This document shows, piece after piece, positions 33,701 to 45,400 of a DNA stretch of 64,000 nt (within the stretch, counting starts at the first letter, position 1; every line of letters begins with the position of its first letter). The position numbers and the translations under genes were made by a program. This DNA comes from Tethya wilhelma. Its lineage: Eukaryota; Porifera; Demospongiae; Tethyida; Tethyidae. The stretch lies in NCBI GenBank assembly GCA_964030475.1, contig CAXIPT010000002.1, positions 4,753,087-4,817,086 of the forward strand. The letters are read 5' to 3'. The notes beneath the pieces were generated by a model. The model ran no database searches. It was not told the origin of the DNA and was given only the letters and a program-made list of their open reading frames with translations.

Positions 33701-36570
33701 CACTAGGAGAGGGCCTGGGAACAAGGCTAACACATGCATGCATTATTGTGGTTACTCTGTATGCTATCAGAATCAAGAATCAATTGTGAGTGTAGCCTGA
33801 TTGTCATTGTATGTCAAACACTAGCTATAATAGCTGTAATCCATTCCACAGGCTGAAAGACGGGCCACAGATGTTGCAACTCGCTTGGAGGACATGACAA
33901 GAATGTTTCAAGAGGCCAACCAGAGAGCTAGAGAGGCTGAAAGAAGAGCTGCACAGGTAATGTTAAGAACCTTGCATTATGGCAGTAATTCACATACATA
34001 TGTGTACATGAACTACAGAGCAATCCAGCTGATGATGAATTAGCTCCTTTCAGACTCTATTTTGATGAACCAACCAACAGGAAAGTTGGATCTGGTTGCT
34101 ATGGAACTGTCTTTGCTGTTGAAATAGACGAGGTTCAGTGCATCGCTAAACGAGTTCAAGACATCCTTATCCCTGATGCAGAAGATGATGTTGATGGGCT
34201 GCAAAGAAGCGGCATTGAGGAAAAGTTTCGTCAAGAGTGCATTCTGATGAGTAAGATTCGACATCCTAACATCGTACAGTTCATGGGGGTACGATACGGC
34301 CGAGACAAGTACGATCTCACTCTTGTCATGGAGCGTCTGCCAATGGATCTACAAAAGTGTCTGGAAAAATGTCATGAGGACAAATTTTTCATCCCTCTTT
34401 CGATCAGGTTTTCCATTCTTGTCGATGTGACCTATGGTCTTCTTCATCTTCACAACCGATCAATCCTTCATCGCGATCTGACAGCAGGCAACATCCTTCT
34501 CACTTCAAACCTACGAGCAAAGATCGGTGGTTTCAGCACCTTAACAATAATTGAAACTAAACACTCTCGAAGGCTATCTACTCTTCCTGGCACGATCGGC
34601 TATATGCCTCCTGAAGCTCTGAAAGAGAATCCAAAATACGATTTTTCATTAGATATCTTTTCGTTTGGAATACTAGCTTTGTTTGTTGCTCTTCAACAGT
34701 TTCCAAACTTCTCGTGGCAAAATGTACCAGATGATATCGTAGCTAAAGGAGAATCTGAGCTCTACAAACGCAGGAAGTGGGTGTCTAAGATTGGAGAGCA
34801 GCACTATCTCTATCCTCTCATTCACCAGTGCCTTCAAGATGACAGCAAGGCAAGACCAAGTACCATGGAACTGAACACAATGATGAAAGAACTCAGTGGC
34901 AAGTTCCCACGGAGACTTCAAGACATTGATGTAATGTTTATACAACTGAAGAAGTTAGGCCTGAGTGATATTGTTATACCACAGGTAAGTTGATTGGAAT
35001 TCAGATCTAATTGAAGTCAGATCTAGATTTACAATTTCTTTATTATTACAATCATTATTAATATAGGAAAAGGATGTCCAGACAGCAACCACTCAGCTAG
35101 GTACATGCATGCAGTAGGTGTTGCGTTCTGAGATATTAATTTTTATTGATACAGGTAAGGAGCTACGTGGTGTAGAGGTGTGTGCTGAAACCACCCTGAT
35201 TGTGACAAACACTGGTCAGCACTTCCAGTGGAAAGGATATGGACTAACACTACATTTTCCTGATGGATGCCTACCAGCTTATGTGGAACAATGTACCATC
35301 ACCATCATGGCCTCTCTAGCTGGTCAGTACTGGTTCTCTGAAGACTCTCATTTGGTCAGTGCTGTCTACTGGCTACGTTGTGAACCGAGGTGTAAGTTTG
35401 TGAAGAAAGTCTCTGTTGAAATAGAACACTGTGCACTGAAGGAGAATACACATAAGCTAAGGATTTTCAAAAGCCATTGCATGCAGGAAACACTACCTTA
35501 TAAATTCAAGGAAATAGATGGAAGTTTCTCTGATCACAGCTCTTATGGATACGTCGAAGTAGATAGCTTCTCAGGACTAGGCATCACTCAGAATCTGTCT
35601 GAGGAGAGGCAATACTGTGCCCGGCTTTACTACCTGGAGAAAAGCAGGTTGAATACTGAAATCCACTTTGTGATACATTGGGATATTGAATTACATAATA
35701 CGGTTTGTTTCTAACTATTATGATTACAGAGATTTTTAAGAACACTGTTTCTACTGCATTTTTGATTTAGTATATTCAAAGGTACTACAAGAAAGCTGTG
35801 AGCGGTCCACATACAGCTGTCAGCTTTGAAGCTGAAGACATTTCACTGAACATTCCACAAGCACCTGGCACTGTTGTGAGTGGAGGATGGAAAATTTACA
35901 GTCTGACAACCTCAGTTGTAAGTTCTCATGTATATATATACAGATTTTCGTACACAATTTTAATGATACAACTGCATAACTAATATTTTAGGTCACAAAG
36001 AAGCAAGTGGATAGCTTCAGACTAAACCGTAGGATTCCCTGTTGTCAAATCCAAGCTCTTCACCCTCCAGTATCTAGTGGTGACAGTGCCCAAATATGTA
36101 TACCTGTGCTGACTCATAAACTCCAGCTGGAGGGAGCAAGAAAACCATTTGACATTCTTACCATCAGCTTCATACCTAGGCCTGGGCCAATAGTCCCATT
36201 GCATGGTGAGTACATTCATTGTCAAATGTCCCTGAAACTGGAATCTAACATAATTATATTCTCAAACACACAAGCAGACCCTGCCGCTGAGAACCCACTG
36301 CAATTGAAAGAACTTCTCAAAGAACTGAACAGGGTAGCAAGCAAGTGGGAAAACATTGGAATCTTTCTAGGTGTGGATGAAGGGCAGCTGGCCACAGTGA
36401 AGGCAAATGAATCTGATGTTCAAGATCGTCTCCGTGAGATGCTGAGGGTGTGGCTAAAGAGAGTCTCTCCTCCTCCATCCTGGGCAGCTGTGGTTGAAGC
36501 CATCGACAGTTTAGGAACTGAACCAACACTTGCACTTGAACTCCGACGAAAATACTTTCTATCTTTTTAA
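30730..36570 (+). CDS. Gene A: Kelch, coiled coil, protein kinase, ZU5 and Death domain protein
   Basis: Fourteen exons keep one frame for 1242 aa: 30730-31249, 31315-31472, 31550-31735, 32727-32880, 32943-33052, 33120-33287, 33351-33476, 33852-33956, 34019-34984, 35067-35100, 35155-35702, 35771-35917, 35992-36205, 36278-36570. Residues 1-339 hold about six Kelch motifs (LYTYGGG, LGVFGGLG, AVVFGGSQPG, LLISGGVD, EVIMFGGSDD). Residues 340-509 are heptad-rich coiled coil. The kinase (510-831) has a glycine loop GSGCYGTVF, a lysine in CIAKRV, HRDLTAGN and MPPEAL. The DFG motif reads GGF, so metal binding is probably lost. Residues ~843-1025 are ZU5-like (GYGLTLHFPDGCLP). Residues 1146-1242 form a Death domain (WENIGIFLGV, VWLKRV). 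AATAAA follows the stop. The exon 4 acceptor (32726) is the least certain junction. Likely cytoplasmic signalling scaffold (inference). Confidence 0.85.
33494..33729. mobile_element. MULE-like foldback MITE in an intron of gene A
   Basis: The ends 'tagccccgtccccaggc' and 'gcctgggaacaaggcta' pair, and 'ctctctccctgaatattacacgctgaaaaat' recurs inverted near 33645-33680. The flanks 'acatctgca' and 'acacatgca' match at 7 of 9 bases, a worn 9-bp duplication. The element lies between exons 7 and 8. Confidence 0.75.
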
Positions 36571-36727
36571 GAAAAATAAAATTATAATATATAATATATA
36601 ATTATAGTTCTTATAGCTATCTTATCAATAATAATTATATTATGTAGTTTATTTTTTCAATTTTTTTGGTTGTTGTTGAACATTATAATGAATAAAATTA
36701 AGATTACATCATCACTAAATAATACCA

Positions 36728-37757
36728 TTACATCATACCTAGCTTATCTAACATGTCGTGACTAACTAACAATGCCCCTAGTATCTTCTTGCTACCAATG
36801 GCGTCTGCCCGGGAGTTCATACAAGCAAGATAAGTATTCCCCGATAACCCATGACAAGTCCGAGGTTTATAATATCGTCGTAAATAAGGTTCTAATGCCC
36901 TCATCACATAAATATTTGAAGACAGCACCTTATCGACAAATCTTACATCATCATTTAGATGGGGTTTCCCCCCACTTTCAAATCCTCCAATGGCGTCAAA
37001 ATCAGACTTGTATATTGAAGCCACTTGATAATTGTACCTCAAAAAGAACCCAGTATCGGCTGAAATGAGGGACTGTAAATCGTGCTGTGTGTACTTGCGA
37101 ACCAGGTCTTGCTTGTAAAAGGTGAAGAGAATAGGAAAATAAGCCTGTCTTCCTTGAATGGTGTTCATACGACAGTGGGTCAGAAATTCAGAAGTGAAGA
37201 CAAAATTGTGATCGAGAAATACAACCAGATCGTCCGGTTTTAGCATACTCATTACGTAGCCATTCCCAGCCGAGTAGGAAAACTTTTGACCAATCAGATC
37301 GTGTGCGGTAATTGGTTGCCTAGGAAACAAGGAAGAGAGCTGGGATATTTTCGCCCGGATGTTTTCATTCTCTCCAAAAAGCACCACGTGGAGGTGAGCG
37401 TTCATCTTCCCTCTCAGACAAACCTCCTCATAATTGGTAAAGAAATCGCTCAACACGGTGCTCTGGCTGATACAGATCACAATGTGGACTGTGACCTGAA
37501 ACAGTGACTCTGCCTCTTGATACGTCACCATACCAGCTCCTTGGAAGGGGAGAAAAATATCCGCCGTGTATTCTATGGGGTCCGGTCTACTCTCACGATG
37601 AACAGACATATGGAGGAGATATTCGACGCCAGAGGACTGGTCTGTGACTGTGAACCCGTCGTACAAATGATAGGGAGGGACAAACGGTTGTAAAGATCCC
37701 TCTCTCTCATTCATGATCTCAAGGAGAACCTCAAGAGCCGAATTGATGCCGACTTTG
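36728..37757 (-). pseudogene. Second, 5'-truncated copy of the chondroitin synthase last exon
   Basis: The minus strand repeats the last ~340 codons of the chondroitin synthase last exon (45651-47048), with only scattered base changes and an open frame. Similarity begins near 37757 (GINSALEVLLEI) and runs past the stop into the 3' flank, and on into the tail of the convergent ZU5/Death gene. This block was therefore duplicated together with the end of gene A or E. It lacks the glucuronyltransferase half. Upstream lies a TG repeat with a single N at 37879, then exons of a cullin-like gene. It is either a dead fragment or part of a chimeric transcript. Confidence 0.85.
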
Positions 37758-37799
37758 TAGTAGAGAAGGAGAGCAGAATGTGATGGTCTAATCAAGAAG

Positions 37800-37819
37800 A
37801 GACTGTGTGTGTGTGTGTG

Positions 37820-37878
<59 letters not shown>

Positions 37879-37880
37879 NG
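37800..37880. repeat. TG microsatellite with an N
   Basis: A TG run of about 75 bases is interrupted by 'catg' (37820) and a single N at 37879. It separates the chondroitin synthase copy from the cullin-like exons, so the join may be artificial. Confidence 0.9.
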
Positions 37881-37890
37881 TGTCATATAC

Positions 37891-38383
37891 CTCAAATATC
37901 CCGTCCAGCACTCCCTGTAGCAGAGCCTGTGTTTCCTGATAGAGTGTCTTGTCATAAGGCTGAGGGAAGGCCTCACACAGAGCATAGATGTCTCTTTGGG
38001 GAGAGTCAAAGAAATAGCAGCCAGAGCTAGCTTAAAATGTCAGCTAAAGCTTCTATGCATCAATATTGAATGAGGTATAGTCAAAAAACTGACCTAGCTA
38101 GCTCATATATCTTCTTTCCTTGATATTTTTGGACCATAAAAATTATCTATGGCACTGCACAAGTCACATGGGTAGCTGTATCCATAATTTAGTCAGCTAC
38201 AACATAACCCCCTCCACTATAAGCTATCTATCTGTGTGAGATGATGATCATGATGGTAGGATACGAGTAGTTGTCGTTCCAGGTGGCCATGTTGACTCTC
38301 CTCAGCTGCACCACGGCTCTGATGGTCTCCTCGAGACCTCGCCACTTGTCAGCAAAGTTCACAGCACCAGGACGAAGAGACAT
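37891..38383 (-). CDS. CUL2: First two exons of a cullin-2-like gene (fragment)
   Basis: Exon 1 (38383-38265) starts with ATG and reads MSLRPGAVNF, then TIRAVVQL, then ATWNDNYS. Exon 2 (37993-37891) continues SDIYALCEAFPQPYDKTLYQ and ends in frame at a GTATAT donor. The junction falls inside the serine codon of the NDxxSDIYALC segment, as expected for cullin-2, whose N-terminal repeat binds the adaptor complex of CRL2 ubiquitin ligases (family knowledge). No further exons follow on this strand; the TG repeat, an N and a chondroitin synthase fragment come instead. It is thus a partial gene, through rearrangement or assembly. Its ATG lies 151 bp from the divergent start of gene B, so the two could share a promoter. 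Confidence 0.75.
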
Positions 38384-38533
38384 GATCTTTTAATACTGCA
38401 ACTGTTTGTGACGACCCTGTACCTAATCCAAAACTGCTTCATAGATGCCACACCCCTCCAACACTAAACAAGAAGAACAAGAAGCTCGACAAGAAGGGGA
38501 AAAAAAAGAAGGAAAAAAAACACAAATACAAGA

Positions 38534-41035
38534 ATGTCGCACAAAGGACCGTTTCAAGAGTTGGAGAAGTACTCATTGGATGGTGTGGTTGTGACTGGGC
38601 CGAAGTTTGGATGGGGTAACTATCGGTATGACTTTTATATATGTACTGAAACTAAGGAGCTTGAGTACAGAGGTTTGAAATGTACTGGCAGGAGACCTAT
38701 GGTGAAAGATCACTGGACCCAACGATTCCTGGCTCAAGAGTGCCATTTCCAAAGTCAAATGAGACATCCAAACATTGCTGCTTTCCTTGGAATCTTCTTT
38801 GAAAAGGATGATCATTTACCTTTCTTGGTGATGGAGCTCCTCCCTACCAACCTAGCCACTTGTATTGATCAATATGGCATTCTACCAATGGAGATCAGTT
38901 GCTCTATTCTTTACGATGTGTCATTGGGTCTGAATTACCTCCACAACCAAAAGCAACCAATCATCCACCCACATCTTAGAAGCACAGACATCTTATTCTC
39001 TTCCAACATGACAGCTAAGATAGCTATATTTCTTAATTTCAAGGATCCTGATCCAGATGCAGGTGGGTCAGACATAGGCACTGCCGAGGCTGACGTTTTT
39101 ATGCCTCCTGAAGCCAGGCAGGAAGGTCGCATGTATGAAAAAAATATGAATTTGTTCACATTTGGAGTCATAATGACTCATGTCTTAAGTGGGGAATACC
39201 CTAGACCAACTGATGCCATAGTCAGAATCACCATTCCTGGTCGTCAGCGGCCTAATAGTATGAGAAAGCTTGTTCCAGAAGTTGACCGTCGCAAAAAGCT
39301 CCTTGATAAGATTGGTCATGACCACCCTCTGATGGACCTCATTCTGAAGTGCATTGATAACCACCCTCCAAAGAGAGGAAATGTGGAAGGTATTGTCCAG
39401 CAAATGAAAGATTCAGTGGTCCGTTTCCCTCCATCTTACGCCAACAAGGTGGAAATGTTGAAAAGAATCAAATCTCTTGAAAAAGATTTGGATGCTCAAC
39501 AACAGAAACCAGCAAATCAACAGGTGCTATAAAATAATGACATGCAATATAACTTGATATACGATGCAATGCAATCATAATAATTAATATAATGTACTCA
39601 ATAAAATTACATAATTATGCAGGCTGAAGGACGGGTCAGAGATGCTGAAAGACGAGCAACAAATGCTGAATCTCAGTTGGAAGATACTACAAGAATGCTT
39701 GAGGTGGCCAACCAGAGAGCTAAGGATGCTGAAACAAGAAATGCACAGGTTATAGTTGCATGATACATGCATGCATGTTAATCTAGTTGGGAAAATGACC
39801 ATGAGTGTATATGCATGCACATGCATGTAGTGAATATGATTTTGAAATTACTATATCATTATACACTAACCTCTATTCCACAGGCTGAAAGACGAGCTAC
39901 TGATGCTGAAACTCAATTGGAGGATGCAAGAAGAATGCTTGAGGTGGCCAACCAGAGAGCTAGGGATGCTGAAAGAAGAGCTGTGCAGGTAAATGTTAAG
40001 AACCTTCAAGTTGGATTATGGCAGTAAACTAGAATTCACTCATTAATTATTGTGTTCTCTCAACTACAGAGCAATCCAGCTGATGATGAATTAGCTCCCT
40101 TCAGACTCTACTTTAATGAGCCAACTAGCAGGAAAGTTGGATCTGGTTGCTATGGAACTGTCTTTGCTGTTGAAATAGACGGGATTCAGTGCATCGCTAA
40201 ACGAGTTCAAGACATCCTCATCCCTGATGCAGAAGATGATGTTGATGGGCTGCAAAGAAGAGGCATTGAGGAAAAGTTTCGTCAAGAGTGCATTCTAATG
40301 AGTAAGATTCGACATCCTAACATTGTACAGTTCATGGGGGTATGATACGGCCGAGACAAGTACGATCTCACTCTTGTCATGGAGTGTCTGCCAATGGATC
40401 TACAAAAGTGCCTGGAAAAATGTCAGAAGGACAAATTTTTCATCCCTCTTTCGATCAGGTTTTCCATTCTTGTCGATGTGACCTATGGTCTTCTTCATCT
40501 CCACAACCGATCAATCCTTCATCGCGATCTGACAGCAGGCAACATCCTTCTCACTTCAAACCTACGAGCAAAAATTGCAGACCTCGGAGTCTCCAGAATC
40601 TTTGAAAGTAGGCACTCACAAAAGCTCTCAAAAATTCCTGGCACCATGGGCTACATGCCTCCAGAGGCTCTTCAAGACAAACCAGAATACAATCTAAAGT
40701 TGGATGTCTTTTCGTTTGGAGTACTAGCTTTGTTTGTCGCTTTGCAAGTCTTTCCGGAATTCTCGTGGCAAAATGTACCAGATGTTATCGTAGCTAAAGG
40801 AGAATCTGAGCTTTACAAACGCAGGCAGTGGATGTCTAAGATTGGAAACCAACATTTCCTCTACCCTCTCATTCACCAGTGCCTTCAAGATGACAGCAAG
40901 GCAAGACCAAGCACCATGGAACTGAACACAATGATGAAAGAACTCAGTGGCAAGTTTCCTCGCAGACTTCAAGACATTGATACGATGTTTACACAGCTGA
41001 AGAAGCTAGGATTGAGTGACATTGTTATACCATAA
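38534..41035 (+). pseudogene. Gene B: pseudokinase, coiled coil and kinase, with an in-frame TGA
   Basis: Four exons in one frame: 38534-39523, 39623-39748, 39884-39988, 40070-41035. Exon 1 (330 aa) is a kinase-like fold lacking key residues: HPHLRSTDI replaces HRDxxxxN, IAIFLNF replaces the DFG region, and the N lobe has no clear glycine loop. Exons 2 and 3 each encode one coiled-coil repeat (AERRATDAETQLEDARRMLE). Exon 4 is a second kinase close to that of gene A, with HRDLTAGN, DLG and MPPEAL intact, but codon 92 of the exon is TGA (40343-40345) where gene A has CGA. As read, the product stops after 498 aa, before the catalytic loop; without the stop it would be 728 aa ending in TAA. The pseudokinase-then-kinase order recalls JAK proteins. 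There is no ZU5 or Death domain. It may be a pseudogene, a readthrough case, or carry a base error. Confidence 0.75.
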
Positions 41036-41146
41036 ATAATTATAATTTCAGTGTGCTAATGCACACTTGCATGTTATAGTGTAATTTCTATAATGCCAAG
41101 ATTATATTTTCTACTCCGGATAGTATGCATACGTTTAAGTCTAGAT

Positions 41147-41201
41147 TAGTCTCGTGAACCAGACGTTCTCAGAACGTCTGGTCCCGCGATCGCAGACCGT
41201 A
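41147..41201. mobile_element. 55-bp deleted MULE-like element
   Basis: The sequence begins 'tagtctcgtgaaccagacgttctcagaacgtctgg'. It is flanked by the perfect 9-bp repeat 'agtctagat' (41138-41146 and 41202-41210). The right end is eroded. Confidence 0.7.
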
Positions 41202-41328
41202 AGTCTAGATCTATATAGTCCAGAGTACGAGTCAATTCATGTGACTGTGACGACCATGTACCTATAATACCAGACACCCTGATCGGGATATCTCTTTGTT
41301 TTTGTGTACTCATAAGAACAAATAAGAA

Positions 41329-42188
41329 TGTCCTATAAAGAACTGTTTCAAAAGTTGGAGATGATTCACATATCAGGAAGAGAACCTGTTTTTCTAGCTA
41401 CATGCGACTTCCTGCTCTTTATCTTTAGGCCCATGGCAAAAGACGAACTAGAAAAGCTAAAACTCATGTAAGAAACCACACAGCCACTTCCAAGTCCAGT
41501 GATGATACATCAAAACAAGATGTCTCACTAAGACAGAGAGCGGACAGTTGAGGGAGCCAGGAAGATATGGGGCACCTTGAAGACAACCACTGCATCCACA
41601 GTGCTGTCAACATTGGCCACACTAACTACTGTCACTAAGGACCAGCTGCAAGTGAAACGTAAGTACAAAGAAAGTAGAGAAAAGCCATTATGTTGGTGGT
41701 TTGTGGTGAGAGGAAGTGAAAATATAATGAAACAACTTGACAAAGAATGGGAGAGAGTGTCTCTGCAGACTAGCTGGAAGATCAGACCTCTTCTTCAATT
41801 CTTAAGTAAGCCTATAAAGCACAGTCGCTGTGACTCAGTAACTGTTGTTAACTACAATTGTATTCTTTGTATGTGTCCCTTCATTTGTTCACTAGTACCT
41901 ACACTGGAGGGTCTTCTCATTGAACTAACTGGATCTGGAGCCGTCTACTTGTGGAAAGAGATGGGGACATTCCTTGGCATGAAGGATGAAGACCTTGCAG
42001 CTGTGAAGCAACAAAACAGTGGCCAAGCTCATGCCTGTCTCCGTGAGACGCTGACACTGTGGCTGAAGAGAATCTCTCCTCCATCCTGGGAAGCTGTGGT
42101 TAAAGCCATCGAGAATTTGAGTATAAATGAAGAATCGCTTGCTCATACACTGCGAGAAGAATACATGCTATCAGCTTCTCAAACATAA
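41329..42188 (+). pseudogene. Gene D: Death-domain gene fragment
   Basis: The 5' part (ATG 41329, MSYKELFQKLE) resembles the start of gene B (MSHKGPFQELE) but soon meets stops. From about 41577 an open frame reads a segment with CWWFVVRGSE and LQTSWKIRPLLQ. A likely intron follows (about 41805-41897, GTAAGC...CTAG). Then comes a Death domain (LWKEMGTFLGMKDEDLAAVK, TLWLKRISPPSWEAVVKAIE), with a stop at 42188. The Death domain is clearly related to those ending genes A and E. The broken start suggests a remnant assembled from cluster modules. A short real gene starting downstream cannot be excluded. Confidence 0.55.
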
Positions 42189-42289
42189 TATTGATAGTAT
42201 CACTTTTTTGTAGGATAATTTTAGAATCTAGAATTATGTCATTCACGAATCAACAAGATTATATATTTTCAGTGTGTGTTTGCTTTGCA

Positions 42290-42443
42290 TTGATCAATCA
42301 CTACTGAGCATGCTCAGATGTGGATGTGCGCGTGCGCACGCAAAAGTGGGAGGGCTAGGGGCGAGGATATCCGAATATCGCATCGAGCATCAACAAAATC
42401 ACGTGACTAGAAAAAACTGAAAAGGCTAGCTCCGGGCTCCAGC
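42290..42443 (+). promoter_or_regulatory. Upstream region of gene E
   Basis: It contains 'tgtgcgcgtgcgcacgca' (about 42326-42343), whose core resembles the palindromic NRF-1 site, and 'gagcatgctc'. It lies about 100 bp upstream of the first exon. Role inferred from position only. Confidence 0.35.
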
Positions 42444-45400
42444 CATGGATAGCTGCTCTGTAAGTTCACCTGAAAACGGTTCTACTGTAGCTATAGCTGT
42501 TAATATTAAATATATATATTTTGAAGTTATTTTTTTGCTATTGATCAGGTATGCAATTTGTTATGGGTGGCAACAGTGGGAACTGTGATAGCTCAGAGTC
42601 CCCAGGATGAATGCACTATTGATTTTTTTTTTTCTATTTTAGGTGTGTAGGGAACTAAATGTCCATATACTCACTTCATAGCCTATAATATTAAAACATA
42701 ATGATCATATATAGCTCGGTAGTTTAGCCCGGCTTTGTGACACAATCATGCATTGCTTGTGTCAGTGTCAGTGCCTGATCATGTCTTTCATTTTTATGTA
42801 CAGCTATCATGTTTGTCACGTTTCTCTTCACTAAGATGGGAGAAGTTTGGTACATTGCCTGAAACATTAGAGCAGTGTGTACAGTCAGTTTTGCTGAATG
42901 ATCGCTTATATGTAGCTGGGACTAGTAAAGATGTGCTGTATAGCTGTTCAATCAATTCTAAGAATCTTGTGTGGGCAAAGACATATAGTCACAAGGGTGT
43001 ATATCAATTTACACTCAGCTCGTATCGCTCCAAGCTGGTGACAATAGGAGGATTAAAATCAGTAGATACTGAAAATTTTGTTACAAACAATGTATATGTG
43101 CTTGAAGATGATAATATGGATTGGAAAGAGGGCTATATTCCTCCTATGATAAAAGAACGATATGCAGCCTCTGCTGTGAGCACTAGTAAATGTCTCTTTG
43201 TAGTTGGTGGATATGAAGAATTTCATATCCAACTGGAACAAAATCCTGACCACCATTCTAATGTTGAAATTTATGATGGCCAAAATTGGACTCTGGTTGA
43301 CCATCTTCCTTTTGTCTGTACCTCTATGAAGTCAGTTGTTCACAAAGGGCATTGCTACGTAGTTGGAGGAGATTCGGCACAAGAAAGGAGTCAAAAGTGG
43401 GTATATCATGCATCCTTGCAATCTTTTGAAGAGGCAACTAACGAAGCAGATTTTAAGTCAATTTGGCACAAACTTACAGCTATCCCACTCATCAGTTCAA
43501 GCTTGGTGATACTTGATGGCACTCTTGTTTCTATAGGAAAAGTGGTTGAAGAAATGTCAGGCATCCCCCAAAATGTAGACGACCCTTCCTATCATAGTAA
43601 ACCTAGCTCTGACTTTTATGCATACGTTCCTCGTTCTTCATCTTGGAAGCTAATTGAGAATGGAAATTTGCCAGTAACCCTCAAATTTCCATCATTTGTA
43701 GCTTTGCCAGCCAATGAAATGTTGATAATTGGATCTAAATACAATTATTCCAATCAAGATTATCCTAACTACGAATGTCCAAACGAGATTTATAAAGGTA
43801 ATGCTACAAGTCATTGATGATTATGTTATAAGTATTATCATGTTTTTCAGCCAATATCCAAGTGTGTCATTCGGTGAATTCAAAGTCATTTACGGACAGT
43901 CTTATTCAGGAAGAGCTAGGGAGTGTCAAAACAGAGTTGCGTTTAGCAGTGTCTAATGCTATCTTACAGAGAGAACATAGAGAAAAGTTAATTGTTGAAA
44001 TCGAGACTTTGAAAAGTATCCTTACTAAAGATGCAACCAGTCCACTCCCCCATCAAATTCTTGGTAAGATTATAACAATGATTATCAGCTCTGTGATTAG
44101 TAAATTGTACAAACTGTGGGTACATAATACATGCACGTGGATCTACCCACGCATGCACATACACATGCATTTAGCTGACTCTCAAGAGCTGCGTGGTGTA
44201 GATGTGTGTGCTGAAACCACCCTGATTGTGACCAGCACTAGTACTGTCCACTGGAAAGGTTATGGACTAACCTTGCATTTTCCTGATGGCTGTCTTCCTG
44301 CTGGTATGGACCAATGTACCATCACCATCATGGCCTCTCTAGCTGGTCAATATGAGTTTCCTATGGGTTCCCACTTGGTCAGCGCTGTCTACTGGCTGCG
44401 TTGTGAACCAAGGTGTAAGTTTGTGAAGAAAGTCTCTGTTGAAATAGAACACTGTGCACTGAAAGAGAATATACATAGGCTAAGAATTGTCAAGAGTCAT
44501 TGCACACAAGAGAATCTTCCTTATAAGTTCAAGGAAATACATGGACATTTCTTTGACCATAACTCTTATGGATACGTCGAAGTAGATAGCTTCTCAGGAC
44601 TAGGCATCACTCAGAATCTGTCTGAGGAGAGGCAGTATTGTGCCAGGCTCTACTACCTGGAGAAAAGCAGGTTGAATACTGAAATCCACTTTGTGATACA
44701 TTGGGACATTGAATTACATAATACGGTTTGTTTAATTTAACTATTATATGATTACAGAGATTTTTTAAGAACACTGTTTCCACTGCATGATTGATTAGCA
44801 TATTCAAAGATACTATAAGAAAGAAGAAGAAGCTGTGAGTGGTCCTCATACAGCTGTCAGTTTTGAAGCTGAAGACATTTCATTGAATATTCCACAAGCA
44901 CCTGGTATGGTCGTGAGTGGAGGATGGAAACTTTACAGTCTGGCAACTTCAGTTGTGAGTCCTCATGTCTATACAGATTTTTTTGCACATATTTAATAAT
45001 ACAACTGCATGACTAATTTTTTAGGTCACAAAGAAGCAGGTGGATAGCTTCAGACCAAAGCGTAGGATTCCCAGTTGTCAAATCCAAGCTCTCCATCCTC
45101 CATCATCTAGTGCTGCTGACCAGCTGCCTGTGCTGACTCATAAACTCCAGCTGGAGGGAGCAAGAAAACCATTTGACACTCTTACCATCAGCTTCATACC
45201 TAATAGTCTGAGAGAGAAACCTGAATCGAGACCCGACAACCCACAATTGAAGGATCTTTTCAAAGAACTGAATCGAGTGGCAAGCAAGTGGGAAAACATT
45301 GGCACTCTACTTGGTGTGGATGTGAGAGAGATGGCCACTGTTAAGGCAAATGAACCTGATGTCCAAAATCGTCTCCGTGAAATGTTAAAGCTGTGGTTAG

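Noticed and set aside
36772..37068. Plus-strand frames opposite the duplicated synthase exon (also 45686-45982)
   Set aside because: They are antisense shadows of a conserved minus-strand coding exon, which also explains why they recur in both copies.
40337..40345. An intron donor (GTATGA) instead of a nonsense codon in gene B
   Set aside because: The sequence after it stays collinear with the uninterrupted kinase exon of gene A, and no acceptor is positioned to remove only the stop.
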